DNA from: Taiwanofungus camphoratus
Lineage: Eukaryota > Basidiomycota > Agaricomycetes > Polyporales > Taiwanofungaceae
Assembly: GCA_003999685.1 (NCBI GenBank)
Contig: CP021223.1
Span: 1 to 64,000, forward strand
Direction of reading: 5' to 3'
DNA length: 64,000 nt
Shown here: piece by piece, positions 18,535 to 30,530 of the stretch
Layout: each line of letters opens with the position of its first letter
Numbering within the stretch: the first letter of the stretch is position 1
Notes under the pieces: model-generated
Databases searched by the model: none
The model's input: the letters and a program-made list of their open reading frames with translations, nothing else
Told to the model about the DNA's origin: nothing
Translations under genes and position numbers: made by a program

Positions 18535-19790
18535 TCACAGCCCAAAAAAACGCCTTCTGTACTGCACCATCATCGTGTGCATGATCCCCAAGAACGTCTC
18601 GTAGCTTGGGAACAGCCCCCTACACCCTGTCAGCATGTACCCCTGCAGCATCCTCTGACAAGTGGGCTTGGACAGATCTCGATCACACACACCCCGCTCA
18701 CCCACGACGCGACGTCCCATGTTGCGCCCGCTGTGCCGCAGCACCGAGTCCAATTTGTTTGACACCAGTTCATCCGGTGAGAAGATCCTGAACATGTGCG
18801 GGTTCCTGCGCTGCGCGTCAGCCTAGGCAAAGCCGCGAGAGAACAAGACAAACGGAGCTCAACGACGTGATAAAGGAACTTGCCGATGACCTTTATGCAG
18901 CTCTGCTGTGAGCCGCGCGATGCCAAGGCTCATCCATTCCGCAACGTCGAGCGGCCTGTACGCCGCACACACCTCTTTCCTTTTCCCGAGCTTCTTCGCG
19001 TTCTTCTGCGCCAGACAAAATCGTCAGTTCCATGTAGATGGCCCGGCCTGCACCGCGCAATGGATACATACCTCCAGAACGATCGAGAGTATCTTCTCGT
19101 TCAGCGCGTCATTCCCGTCAAACAGCTTGCGCGGCTCGTATGATGCGAGCTAGTCGTCGAGCATGCACAGCTCCTCTGTGTCCGTCTTCGCCTCGGGCAG
19201 TGGCACCTGGTGCGGCTTGAACGAGCCCTCAATGTACTCGCCATGCAGCGTCTTTGGGCCCGACCACCTCTGTTGCACACAGCAACCCCAGCTGTCAACC
19301 ACAGCAGCGCATCTTTGGTGAGCGCAGGGTCAGCATCGGCCATCGCGGCTTCACGATCAGGCTCCCGCTCCGCACCGCCTTCTGGATGCGGCAGATCTCA
19401 CCAAACGCTCACGCCATGGACGCCGCCATATCCTGGTTGATGTTCTCCAAGTCCTCGACGAAGCGCACCTGGTAGCCGTACCCTGTGAACAGCCCAGCCA
19501 GCTCCTTGTTGTCCATCGTCCCGTAGATCGTCTGCTCTGAGATCTTGAATCAGTTGACGTGCACGATCGGCAGCACCGCACCCGGGTCGATATATTTGTT
19601 GCCGTGCCACGCGCTGCAGGGAAGGGCGAGGGCGGGTTAGGGGGAGGCGAACGAGATGAGAGAACAGAGATGCACGTCGCAATGGGGGCCTCGCCATCAC
19701 CGGTGATGCAGATGCACACAAGATTGGGCTTGTCCATCACCGCGCCGAACGCGATGCTGAGCGCGTAGCGTGAAGATTCACTCATCAACG
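18535..19790 (-). pseudogene. Phosphoketolase (XFP family) fragment, decayed
   Basis: Minus-strand frames together spell the N-terminal/central part of a phosphoketolase, the thiamine-diphosphate enzyme that splits xylulose-5-P or fructose-6-P to acetyl-P. Recognisable blocks: ALSIAFGAVMDKPNL with ITGDGEAP (19,690-19,780); FKISEQTIYGTMDNKEL then GLFTGYGYQVRFVEDLEN (19,440-19,560); and FRIFSPDELVSNKLDSVL then LQGYMLTGCRGLFPSYE (18,540-18,795). The blocks lie in different frames and are cut by stops, for example a TGA just before FKISEQ. The first roughly 170 residues and everything after the MMVQY block are missing. It is clearly non-functional. Confidence 0.85.
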
Positions 19791-20240
19791 AGCCGCAGCA
19801 GATAGAACGAGTGTCGCAGAGTCACAAAGAAAGGTCGAGGGCGTTGACGCATCAATATTCAGCAATGGGGCTGAGTGTTCATCTGTTAGTCAAGCCGGTG
19901 CTGGTGGCGATGCATAGGGCGATCAAAAGACCCATTGTGAGCGAACAAACACTGTATTCGCAAAGCCGGTCACCGTAAGTGCTACTTACCTGAGGCAGAC
20001 TGAAACAGGGATGGCCGAGTCTGCCGGCCGGATCGGGCTGTACAAGACTATGGAACTGCGGGACGGCAGGCTGCCGGCCGGCCGTCTACGGAGGTGGTTC
20101 CGAGGTTAGTGGAGACACTGCCGTAGGACAGAGTTGGCGCTTGTTCTGCCCACTCCAAGTCGTCTCTGTACTTCCTACCTTCCCTGCTGGTTCGGGTCTC
20201 TCACCGCCGTACTATCTTGTAACGATAATCTTTGACGACG
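19791..20240. other. Intergenic region, upstream of the transporter gene
   Basis: No gene seen. The last roughly 100 bases are C/T-rich, as common before fungal start codons, and should hold the promoter of the gene at 20241. Confidence 0.4.
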
Positions 20241-22951
20241 ATGGCCCCGTCGTCCGCGACCCCTTCCCCATCGTCTAGGACCTCCGCCGCGGCGTCGGCA
20301 TCCTCCTCTACCGCATCTGGCAACCTCACTGTTCCCAGCAACCTCAAGGTACGTGCATTCACTCTTTCCATACCACCAAGCTCTCATTGGCAGGAAGGTT
20401 GTGGGCATCATTCTAGCCATTGCAAGCGGCATTCTCATTGGCTCCAGCTTCGTATTCAAAAAGAAGGGCCTACTGAGGTCTCAGAAGGGACAGGTAGCGG
20501 GAGAAGGTGTCGCATACCTCAAGTCGGTGCGTATCTTAAATTTGTCCTTGGTTATGTGCTCATCCCCTATCACAGCCATTATGGTGGATTGGTATGACTA
20601 GTGCGCATGAGTTTCACCGTCGATCAATCTCATGCTGACCTGTGACCGCAGTGATGATCCTTGGGGAGATCTGTAACTTTGTCGGTATGGTGACCGCTCC
20701 TCCCTTGGCTCATTGACCTCATCGTACCGCAGCATATGCATTTGTAGAAGCAATAGTGGTCGTGAGTATTCCTGGATCATACAGCGTCCAGTAATGATAT
20801 ACTGACGCTATTGCAAGACTCCCATGGGTGCCCTTTCGGTGGTCATTTGCGCAATCCTCTCGTCTTTATTCCTCAATGAGAAGCTGAGCTTCTTTGGCTG
20901 GCTGGGATGTGGACTTTGCATAGTGCGCCCGGCCTCACTATCCTGCGCTGAGTCTGATTTATCTTCGTACCACCCAGGTCGGCTCGGTCATTATAGCACT
21001 CAATGGCAAGTCGACAGCTACTTCGTAGTATTACGGTGCATACTCACGTCCTTGGCATGGCATTTGTAGGTCCACAAGAACCATCCATTGGTCAAATCAC
21101 AGTATTCCAGAAGATGTTCCTTGCCCCTGGTTTTCTTGTCTATGGATCTGTACTTATCGCTGCTTCAATCGTCATTGTCATCTTCTTTGCACCGCGGTTG
21201 GTCCCATTATGATCCGCGTTACTCATTTGATCATTGACCGACATCTAGATACGGTAAGAAGAGTATGCTATGGTATATCATGGTCTGCAGTATGATTGGC
21301 GGCATCAGTGTCAGCGTCACAACCGGTCTGGGCTCTGCGATCGTCACCTCTGCGATGGGTGACAATCAGGTTTGCCCTCCGTGTACGATGTATCATCGGC
21401 TACTTATGTTCCTTGTTCTTAAGTTCAAACACTGGTTCATATACTTTCTAATGGCTTTCATTGCCGTGACTCTCAGTAAGTCGCATTGGTCGCTCCACCA
21501 CTTATGACTGATTTGCCGCTTGTAAGTAACCGAGGTATATTACTTGAATGTGGCGCTGGCGCTTTTCAATACAGGTAAGTTCTTATACGATTCACTTTCG
21601 ACATACATTCATGCTTGAATCCCCCCTTGTAGCAATGGGTATGTCGATCGTCCAAATCGTGTTGATTTATTTTGACTCATAGATTGAACTAGTCACCCCA
21701 ACATACTACGTAATATGCGAGTATTATCAGTTTCTCGAGCGTTTCCCGTTTCTGATGTTCATCGTGTATCTAGTCACATTCTTCTCCATGCTCACGACCA
21801 TCGTCCTCTTTCAAGGTTTGAAGGCTCCCGTAGAGCAAATCATAACCCTTGTGATGGGCTTCATTGTCATCTGCTTTGGTATTAGCATACTCCAATTGTC
21901 CAAAATTGATCCAACACAAATCAAGGCTATGGATCGCCGCTCGACAATTCTTCTACAGGCTGCAAAGAGAGACACGGAGGGAGTGGATGAGAAGAACCTC
22001 GGTGCTGTGGAGGATCCAGGCATGGACACGCTCCGTGGCAGCTTCGGAATGGTCGGTAGCGTCATACGTGCACGGACCGCACGAAGAATGAGTATGTCGA
22101 GTCGCGGGACGGGCTCTGTGCTTTCCCGATACAGTTCCGCGCCGCCACCTCCTGGAATGGACCCGTTGGCGGGAATGAAGCGGCACCAATTATGGGATCC
22201 ACCTATGCCTTCGACTCCCGAGTTACTCGGTGCAGACCTGGACTCGGACCGAATATCCATGACAAGCCAGCCGTCAGGGCTGGGTTCTCCGCGACCGAGT
22301 ACTAGAAAGCAGACAATCAAGTTTGACAATCAGGATGTTGTACATTCTTATCACATCCCTGGCTCGGGCGATGACTCGGCCACGCACGAGCACCGCTTAT
22401 CACATATTCCCCCTAGCGCCCCCTCATCTACGCTCGTGAGTATTTTAAAGACATAACTTATGCGTTAGATACTCATGACGGTGTAGATTGATGTTAAGGG
22501 CTCGCCTCAAGCACAAATCGTAACACTGCCCACAGGCAATCATTCCCTGGATGATATCGCGGAGGAAACAGGTTTGCGAACCGCGCCGCCTATGCTCGGC
22601 GGAAGTGGCGGTGGTGATTCCTACTATGGATCCTCCGCATTCGATCCATTCGAAAATTCACCTTCCACTGCCATGGGCCCATCGTTTTCGCATACAAGCG
22701 AGGGTGATGGGCAGGTCAGTAGACGAACCGAAACTTCTCCACCTCGTCATCAACACCATCACCACTTCTGGCGATCGCCAGGTGGGAGGCGATATCCACC
22801 TGGATCACCAGATGACGACCGCGAGCAGAGCGAGAGTTTATGGCACCGGCTGTCAGAAGACGAGGAGAGCGGTAGGCCATCGGAAGATCAGGATAACCAG
22901 CTACCCTCGGAGGGAGGCATTAGGCTGGTATCCAGTACTGGCAGACGGTGA
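20241..22951 (+). CDS. NIPA-type magnesium transporter (DUF803), 15 exons, 650 aa
   Basis: Multi-pass membrane Mg2+ transporter of the NIPA family. Family blocks: GIILAIASGILIGSSFVFKK, GEICNFVAYAF, TPMGALSVVICAILSSLFLNE, and near the end of the membrane part TPTYYVIFTFF; then a Ser/Pro/His-rich cytosolic tail of about 340 residues. The frame closes exactly with exons 20241-20348, 20398-20526, 20576-20591, 20652-20684, 20733-20761, 20818-20922, 20978-21005, 21070-21196, 21249-21369, 21424-21475, 21527-21574, 21633-21638, 21693-21716, 21774-22435 and 22487-22951. Exon 12 is 6 nt. Introns 7 and 13 start with GC. A TTG lies in frame upstream; ATG 20241 is chosen. Confidence 0.9.
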
Positions 22952-23442
22952 TAATATTGTAAGACTTTGTTTTTTGGGGGGTAACTACCATGAGTAGTGT
23001 ATATGTATGCATTCGATTTGAGACATTCCCTTCCTGCTGCTTGCCGTATTCGAGCTTCAACGCATCCGCATCCATGGTGCTACAACATTTTCCCACTGGA
23101 CTTGGACCACTTTACGTACATCATGTAGACTTCGTACACAACTATATTCACAAGCATGCGTACGATGAACGTCCGCGAGCACCCAATTCATACGGCACCA
23201 GGTCGTGTAGCTAGGGCTGTGTTGAAGACTTGGGGTGTCCACACGATCTACGTCGTTCAAAATAGGCTGAACACCCAGACGGTGTGCATTATGCGTGACT
23301 AGTATGTTGACATTGCATATGACATATCGGCATATGACCAGTGCCAATGGCAGGGAATATGAACGAGCTGCTAGTAAACGCACGCCACTATCGTTCAACG
23401 ACACTGACGGAACTATAACAAGCACTAAGGATCGAAGGATAT
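22952..23442. other. Convergent 3' intergenic region
   Basis: Lies between the 3' ends of the transporter (+) and the Zn2Cys6 gene (-). No gene seen; both terminators must lie here. Confidence 0.4.
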
Positions 23443-25310
23443 TTAGGATATGACTACGGGGATCGGCGGCACAGAAAGCGCAGCCTTGTCATAAAGTAGC
23501 CTGGGACGCATTCCACGCCGCGAGGCTTGAGGATACACACACTTGAGATTGCGACGGGCGCATTGACTGAATGGCCAGATGTTAGCAACAGTTGCAGGAG
23601 GGATAGTCATGAGAAAAGGACAAAAACCGGTACGAATTCGTGTAACCCATGTGGGAGTTCTGGTAAAAATCCACCTGGGTCGGGGCGATAACGCAATAAA
23701 ATGTACTCACTTGCAAGTACGATCCTTACTCCCGGGCGGCGGGCTACCACATGCAATCTTGCGTTTGCGACAAAAGAAGCACGCAAGAGTGAGCGGCTTC
23801 TTGGGGCTGTCCTCAACAAGCGACGGTGGACGTGGCTCAGGAACAAGGGGGGCGACAGGGATAGAGAGAACGCGATAGGTGGGAACGAGCGCAGGTGGCG
23901 GCATATCGTCCTCATCCTCGTCGATGTAGCCTGCGTTATCTATCGGCATCACGCGGCCAGTATGCGGCTGAGGGGCATGAATATGGCCATGAAAAAGATC
24001 TGAGTGAGGGAGAACCGGAATAGAAGGCACGTTGTTGAAGCGCGGGTACACGTAAGGACAGGGTGGGGAATTCCGTAGCTTGAAGGTCTCTTCGAGACGT
24101 GGCTGAATGAAGTGCGAAGGTTCGCCTCGCAGGTCTGGAGGAAGTACACAATGAGCTAATGCAGAATGATGAGCTTCAGCCCTTTCAACATCTAGACCGT
24201 TGTCACGACAAAACGCCCTCAGCCTTCACGTAATTCCTATTACCACACGATGCGGTTGCTACGCACCTGACCTGGGGGACTTGTCCATATTCCAAGTACT
24301 GTCTGTCGCGACGGTGTCTGGACAGCCAACGCCTCGACGGTAGTGTGATGTATGGATATGGTGAGGACGATTTTCACAATCCTCTAGATGACTGCAATTA
24401 CGATCCTCGATGCAGTCATGCGCAAGAAAGTCGTCGTTATTACTAGGTAGTGAATGTGAAAGTAACGAAGTAATCTCCTTATCGTATAAACGTTCCATAA
24501 AATAAAGGCGATAAATATCGACGCGGATCAAAAATTCCACATTCACTCACTGTGCCATAATGTGAACAGGTCTCCCCGTCGTTCGAATCGGCCGCTCTGC
24601 AACCGTCTTGTGGTCTACCTCCGTACTCAACAAAAGGCTGATGTAGGCTGATGGAAAATGGCGTTGGCGCATGAGCTGTCAGAGGATGGTGAGGAAGAAC
24701 CGCAGAGGACTCATGACTGTAGTCATGAAAGTCCTGGCTATCTTGAAAGTACTGAGAAGCAGACACAAATGCTGTGGCGCCCAGTGAAGACTCTGCTATA
24801 CCGCTGTCCAACGGGGACTGACGATCATAGGACTCTCCCTGAAAAGATCTCTGGATGAGCGGGGTGGCTGCATGACCCTCCTCTCCGCAGGGGGGTCCAC
24901 AAGGCAGTGACCAGTCATCTTGAACGAAGAGATGATCGTCCAGTGAAGCCGACATGTGCAGACAGTTTTGACGGATGTAAGAGGACTGGAAATATAACCT
25001 ATAAACAGCCAGTGTCATCGTATGTGTGACCGCTACGCACAGTGTCAGAACCATCAAGTGGTAAGCCTTGCCGGAATGAGTTGGCGTGCGGGGGTACTAG
25101 AGATGAGGTGCGAGCCGTAGCAGAGCTAGCGAGGCCTCCGCTCATCAAGAACGGATATTCAGACGACGAGCTACATAGACTACGTTGATGAAGTTGGCTG
25201 TGGGGGTATGAAGCAACACAGTGGTATGGCTCATCGACGGGCGTGGAAAGGTAGTCAGAGGAGTCGGACTCGACGTCGGTGGCGCTTGGGGGAAGTAAGC
25301 GAAGAGACAT
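23443..25310 (-). CDS. Zn(II)2Cys6 fungal transcription factor, cluster at C-terminus
   Basis: Probable nuclear DNA-binding regulator. The binuclear cluster is split by an intron: CFFCRKRKIAC then, 11 residues later, CNQCARRNLKC, giving spacing CX2CX6CX11CX2CX6C. A basic RRGMRPR patch follows, and the protein ends about 20 residues later. Clear exon edges: last exon 23443-23566, intron 23567-23710, penultimate exon from 23711 upstream. Earlier exons (to about 24,250; about 24,260-24,450; about 24,550-24,990; about 25,030-25,310) are low-complexity Ser/Pro/His-rich. The first exon may begin at the ATG near 25,310 or, in another frame, at 25,420. No fungal-specific TF homology domain is seen. 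A cluster at the extreme C-terminus is unlike ascomycete GAL4-type proteins. Confidence 0.75.
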
Positions 25311-28300
25311 CCCAAGATCCAGATGCTGAAACGGCAAGTTACTAGGATGCTCGTCCGTAGCGGCGAGGTGGGGACTGAGGACTGATTCCAGGAAGAGAAC
25401 GTAGATGAAGGTGCCGGCATTTTATACGTTGCTCACATATATATTTTGGAGAACACTAGTAAGTTTGTAGAACGTCAGAGTTTGGGCAATTGTATGAAGG
25501 TCTAGCGCTTTCGGCCAAGCTTCCGGGCTGTAATAGCACCAGTCATCTGATGGGCCGTATCGCCCTATATCGTCCGTTATTCACTAAGCGTCCTAGCCCA
25601 AAAACCACGCCGCACCTGTGATTATCGGGGCCTGAAGCTTATCCAGCTTTGTCCTCGCCTTTATCGTGAGTAAGGAGTAGAGTTTCTGGATACGAGGCTC
25701 ACTTACTGACTTTGACCACTTCCGACTGATGCCATGCGGCATGGGCGACTAGCGAGCCTATGCGTTCTTCTGCACTAGCAGTGGGACTGGGAATATCTCT
25801 TTGGACGACCCTGTTGTCTTTTGCGGGACGACTTCTCGAGCTCGCGATGGAATCTGACGTTGCGACGGCCAATCACCATGCGTACTATCGGACAGCCTCC
25901 TTCGGTGAATACCTCAAGGCAGTCCAAGTGCCCTCCTCGTCACCCGCGCTGTTCTCCAGTCCCACAATATCTCGAACCTAGCGAAGTTGGGCCTTGCGGT
26001 TCCCAAACGTCTCGAAACTGATAATACCAGTCTTCCTGCGTTCCTACGTCTGCTGATACATACCCATTGACTAGACTTACAGCCTCGCATTCTACCGAGC
26101 TCCTCCCCCCTGCTCTTTATCCAAGTATGGTATGAACTCGTTGCATGCACATGTTTTACCCTTCATACATGACTTCTTTTTCATAAAATAAACTTTCACT
26201 AACCATGCGCACGCAGCCAGCAGTGCATTTAGACATCATATCGTCGCATCACATCACAGTAACACATTGTCAGCTGCATTGCCTGGCACAAGTTTGCGCC
26301 AACCGTAGCACACGACGAACACAGTGGCGGATTGACATTGCTGCCCCTCGTGCAGTAGCCACGTGTGAATGACATTCCATCGGGGTCAATTCTAGCAGAC
26401 CGCGATTGATATCAAACGTGTATATTCCTCTCGCACCGTAAATGAACTCGGTCGCGAGTTTCCTCGAATGTCTTTGATGTATTGCAGGTCAGTGTCCGGT
26501 AAACCCAATAATATTGGTGTTTTTGCTCCTTACCGTAACTCAGTTGGCTCATCGGTTCATATCATCAACATGAGCAGGCTGCTATCTAGGGCTTTTAGTG
26601 ACCTCTGTCAATTGGCGCCAAAGACGTCAGCTGTCCATGGCACATACCGACAGCACCTGGTCTTGCCTGGATATTTCAAAGTCCAAATAATCAGAGGCTT
26701 ATTCTCGGCCTCACCCTGCCTGCTTCTACGCCACCCTACGAGTCAATCAATCTTAAGCTTGGATTTGTTCTGGCCTTTTTTTTCCACGAAAAGTGGATTG
26801 AGCAATCCGGTGACTTGTTTTGGCATCCTACATGGACCCCGAAGCCAGACTTGTCCGGCAGATGAGCAACTGTAATAACGAAGATCGATACGGATGAAGT
26901 TGAGATAAATTTGGTACCGTTGGCAAAGTTCGGTCTCAACAGCTTCCGTCATGTTCAGTCGGAGACTCGTAAACGTTCGTAGCAATGCGCTCAACTTTAT
27001 TGTCTCCGGCCGCACATGGAAAAGCGGTCAGGCACATGTTCGAAGAAGAGTGAACTCGCTCACATATTGCTCACGGTAGGGACTGGAGCTGTACCTCATA
27101 TAACGTTGTACGGCACGCTCCGAGGGTCTGCCAAGTGCAAAGTTGGATCTGTAAACAGGCGCCTCTAAGAAAGTAACGATACGCGGCACTGTAGCACACC
27201 TCAATCAGTGCACCCATCAGAGCTCTTTAGATCTTCCACACGAACAATATACAGTCAACGTCATAGGAGCGTACACCATTGCCTATCGAAAAATAGTGGG
27301 AAGAACGCAGTTGAATGATATATTCAGTTCTTCGACAGTAGGTGTACCATGTGCTGTGCTCTTCGCCTCCGTTCAATTTGCGCAAGTGACCAGAGGCTCA
27401 CTTTCGAAGCCCATAATGAAGTTGAACACAGATGTTTCATATTCTTTCAAGGGGGTATGCACGAGGCGATGTCAATTCAGAGCTCAAGAGCGATGGCTTC
27501 CATTTGCCTGATAGGCATGTACTGGTGAATCACGAAGGTTGACAATGTCAGTTGAGCGGCAATAATTTAAGACGAGTAAGGATAGCCCACAAACAGGATG
27601 CACGTGGGGTTTGCGCAGCGCAGTAACAAGATCCGAAATGAAGTCAAGCCGAAGAAAATGATAACGATCGTCCACCTTTGGCATATGTGAATCCAACCGA
27701 TTGGACTCAGTCTATGAGCTGGAGACAAACCGACGATCACCGACGTGTGAACAAGATACAACCAGGAGCGTTTGGCACGCCTACAGCGACGATACCCTCA
27801 TTTTTGTGCCGATAGTCTGTTCCTCTTTGCTGTCAAGCCATCGGAAGAGAACGAATGCGGTGGGCAGTAGCAACGGGTTTGATGATACGCTCATCATGTG
27901 AATGAACGAGTTGTGTCCTGGACCTACAGTTCTCAGGCATTGTTCAATAGCATGCATGTGAATGAGAGGGTAAGCACTTACACTTCGTGCATCTCATCTC
28001 GAACCAGGTAATCATGCATCGGAATCCGCACCACAAGGTCCTTTAATGGTATCCTCCGCATAGAACGAGTAACCTACATCGAAGCATCGGTAGTGTGGCA
28101 AAGGTAAAGAAGCAAACTCGGAAACCGAGAACGCAGACTCCGAGGTTCCCGACAAGTCTGAAGGAACATCTGCCTTTTCTCCGATGGCGTCGAATATAAT
28201 CACCATGCAATGCAATGGACAATATATCTTGTATCCTAGCATTTCTACTGGATGGCATAAATCAACGATCGGCGAGACTACAACCACCCAAGGTTACTGA

Positions 28301-29185
28301 TGCATTCATGGGAATGTATTCGGTTGCTAAGCGCTGCACAACCACCAACGATAGGTTAGAGTAGCAGGTCAACCATGTCAACGTTTCGGGGATTTCATAA
28401 ACGACAATTGTGTAACGGATCAGTGCGCTGCGGTGGAGATAATGTGAGGGCCGCAAGCACAGCGCAAGCAAATGGCTCTGGAAGCAAGTACAAAAGATAC
28501 CGGGAACTTTGTCACGATTCCGATGATTGTTTCCAGACCCCCCCAGATATCAACGAAATGAGCTGACCCATAATACTCTCAAGCCCCACATCAACGAAGT
28601 GAACCTGCTTTCAGTCACTGCCGCTTCGTAAACGACGGGAAATGCCGCACGTAGTGCAAATGCCAGCCTGTGACCATAGCAATATAAGCATGTATGACGC
28701 GTGCGAAAGTACACAAAGTCGTGTTCCTCATTTCTAGTGTAATAAAAAAGGTTATGTGCAGTCCATGCCCAAGTGCACATCAGCGCGGAAAAAAATACAC
28801 AAATACGTACCACTAGAACCGCAAGTTGCATCACGCGGCATACAATCCTCCTCAAGCCGAGTGCCTTGCATTCATAAGGGATCGTCGAAGACAATTTCGA
28901 AAGTGTCCTGCGCGATACTTCGATTGTGAGTTTCCAGAATTGCACGGCAAAGAAGTAACATTATTTTAGATTGAGCAGAGATCGAGGATCTCCGTTCCGG
29001 TTACCTTGCGCAGTTTGACGTGCCGATACACACATACCACTTCTCATTCCCACCTAATAATTTAGGAATCTACTGCTGGGGATAGACAACGAGGAAGAAA
29101 CGTCTCCGAGGAATGATTCAACCGCTATTGGCCTCAATTGCAGTACAGCTTGCTCCTCCTTCAATACACAGTTGAGGCGCTGCAA
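25311..29185. other. 3.9-kb stretch without a recognised gene
   Basis: I find no family I can name here. On the minus strand between about 27,300 and 28,950 there are short hydrophobic stretches (around 28,830-28,870 and 27,570-27,700) with plausible donor sites, which could be a multi-exon membrane protein or its remains. A 73-codon + strand frame at 25,760 starts with a signal-peptide-like segment. Evidence is too weak to call either. Confidence 0.3.
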
Positions 29186-30279
29186 CTACGACAGTTGACG
29201 TTGGTCCGGGAACGGGACGGGCTCAGATGTCCGTGCAGCCTCGCCATATGTCAATACGCCAACGTGAGGCATGATATTGTACTTTAAGGTGTAATTTGCC
29301 GGGGGGATGTTTCTGCATAGTGGATGGAAACAATGTCAGCGACACGCGAAAAGACATGTTTGGAGAGTAAAAATCTGGTACTTTGGAGCGTGAAACTTGT
29401 GTGTGCCCTAGGAGAAGTCTCCACAGCGGGTGTAGCTATGGAACCAGATATAGCTACACTCAACGAGTCTCATTACTACCACGACGCCATCGGTGCAATA
29501 ATGCGACCGGCATATGGCCGAATACTGGATAATTCCTAGGAGACGATGCAGCCAAACATAGCAACGTGCATCAATTAGAGTGGTCTAGACCATGGTTCTC
29601 ATAGCGGGAGTATATTGAGGATGGAGACCAGCATACAAAACGCACCTGAACGACGCGCTGAGCTCGCGGAAAACATACTTGTTGCGGCCAACGACCGCGA
29701 GATGCGCATCCTCTCTTTGACGAACAATGCGGTCCCAAATTACCACTTCATTGACTACCTGCACATGAAGGGATTAGCGGCGTGAGTGCTACAAGGAAGT
29801 GTCGGAACCAAAATCGGGTTGCACACTGCAGGCTGAATTGTGGAGGAGGACCTCACCCCTTGCTTGTTCGTATATTCCGCGCTTAAGTATAGAAACAGTT
29901 GTTTGGTATTCCAATTGAACAGAGAAGATAGGTCTGATGTCCCAAGGAAGAGTCAGCACTATGCAAGAGTAAGCCAGGCAGACAGCGGTACCGGTGGTGA
30001 TGTTAAAGTTGATGAAAGCAAACTCTTGCTGTTTGTTCGCGTACCGTCGCGCGTTACCTGGGACGCTGTATGAGGCAAGAAGAGAGAAATAACAGAAGTC
30101 AAATCTATCGCTATTGAGTAAAGGGCCGGCACGAACACTTGTACGGAGGCAACAGTGAGCTCTCCTTTCGGGTCTGCTGTAAAGATGAATGACGAGAGTG
30201 CAATGGCAGCAAGAAGCACCATCAGACAAGACGAGAGAAAGGCAGAGACATTATTGATACGAGCATAGATGGTATGCAT
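29186..30279 (-). CDS. SPC3: Signal peptidase complex subunit 3 (SPC3), 5 exons, 177 aa
   Basis: Subunit of the ER signal peptidase complex (SPC22/23 family), a single-pass membrane protein with a lumenal domain. It starts MHTIYARINN, followed by a hydrophobic segment (residues about 13-33), then FTADPKGE. Family blocks: NARRYANKQQEFAFINFNIT, LSSLFNWNTKQLFLYLSAEY, EVVIWDRIVR, NKYVFREL, and PPANYTLKYNIMPHVG; it ends QRQLS. The frame closes with exons 30137-30279, 29992-30065, 29857-29933, 29646-29758 and 29186-29312. Intron 4 (333 nt) is unusually long for this locus. It is divergent from the acyltransferase gene, 251 bases away. Essential in yeast, so probably a core gene. Confidence 0.92.
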
Positions 30280-30530
30280 AGCGAGAGAGTGTCTAGCAAG
30301 TCGTCTACGGCGTCCCAAATTTTGAGTGATGGGCGTTGGCGACCACGCTTGAGCGCAGATGTCGGGACTGATGTTTGTGCGTTTTCCATATTGGGAATAC
30401 ACTGCGCGCAGGTTGCAGAATACTTACATACTGTTACTTGTTCCAAAGCAACCAAGTCCGGCAAAACTTGGGGGTGCTCTGAGCATTACGACCTATTTCC
30501 TCTCACTTCCAGCACTAGCCAGACAAGCTC
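30280..30530. promoter_or_regulatory. Shared divergent promoter region (SPC3 / acyltransferase)
   Basis: The 251 bases between two start codons pointing away from each other must hold both promoters. I see no clear TATA box. Both products are ER membrane proteins, so shared control is possible but not shown. Confidence 0.5.

Noticed and set aside
19357-19788. A 143-codon minus-strand frame as a gene of its own
   Set aside because: Only its first 40 codons match phosphoketolase; the rest is the wrong frame of the same relic.
29640-29790. A + strand frame with protein-like sequence (AENILVAANDREMRILSLT)
   Set aside because: It is the antisense of SPC3 exon 4, whose minus-strand frame (EVVIWDRIVR, NKYVFREL) is a clear family match.
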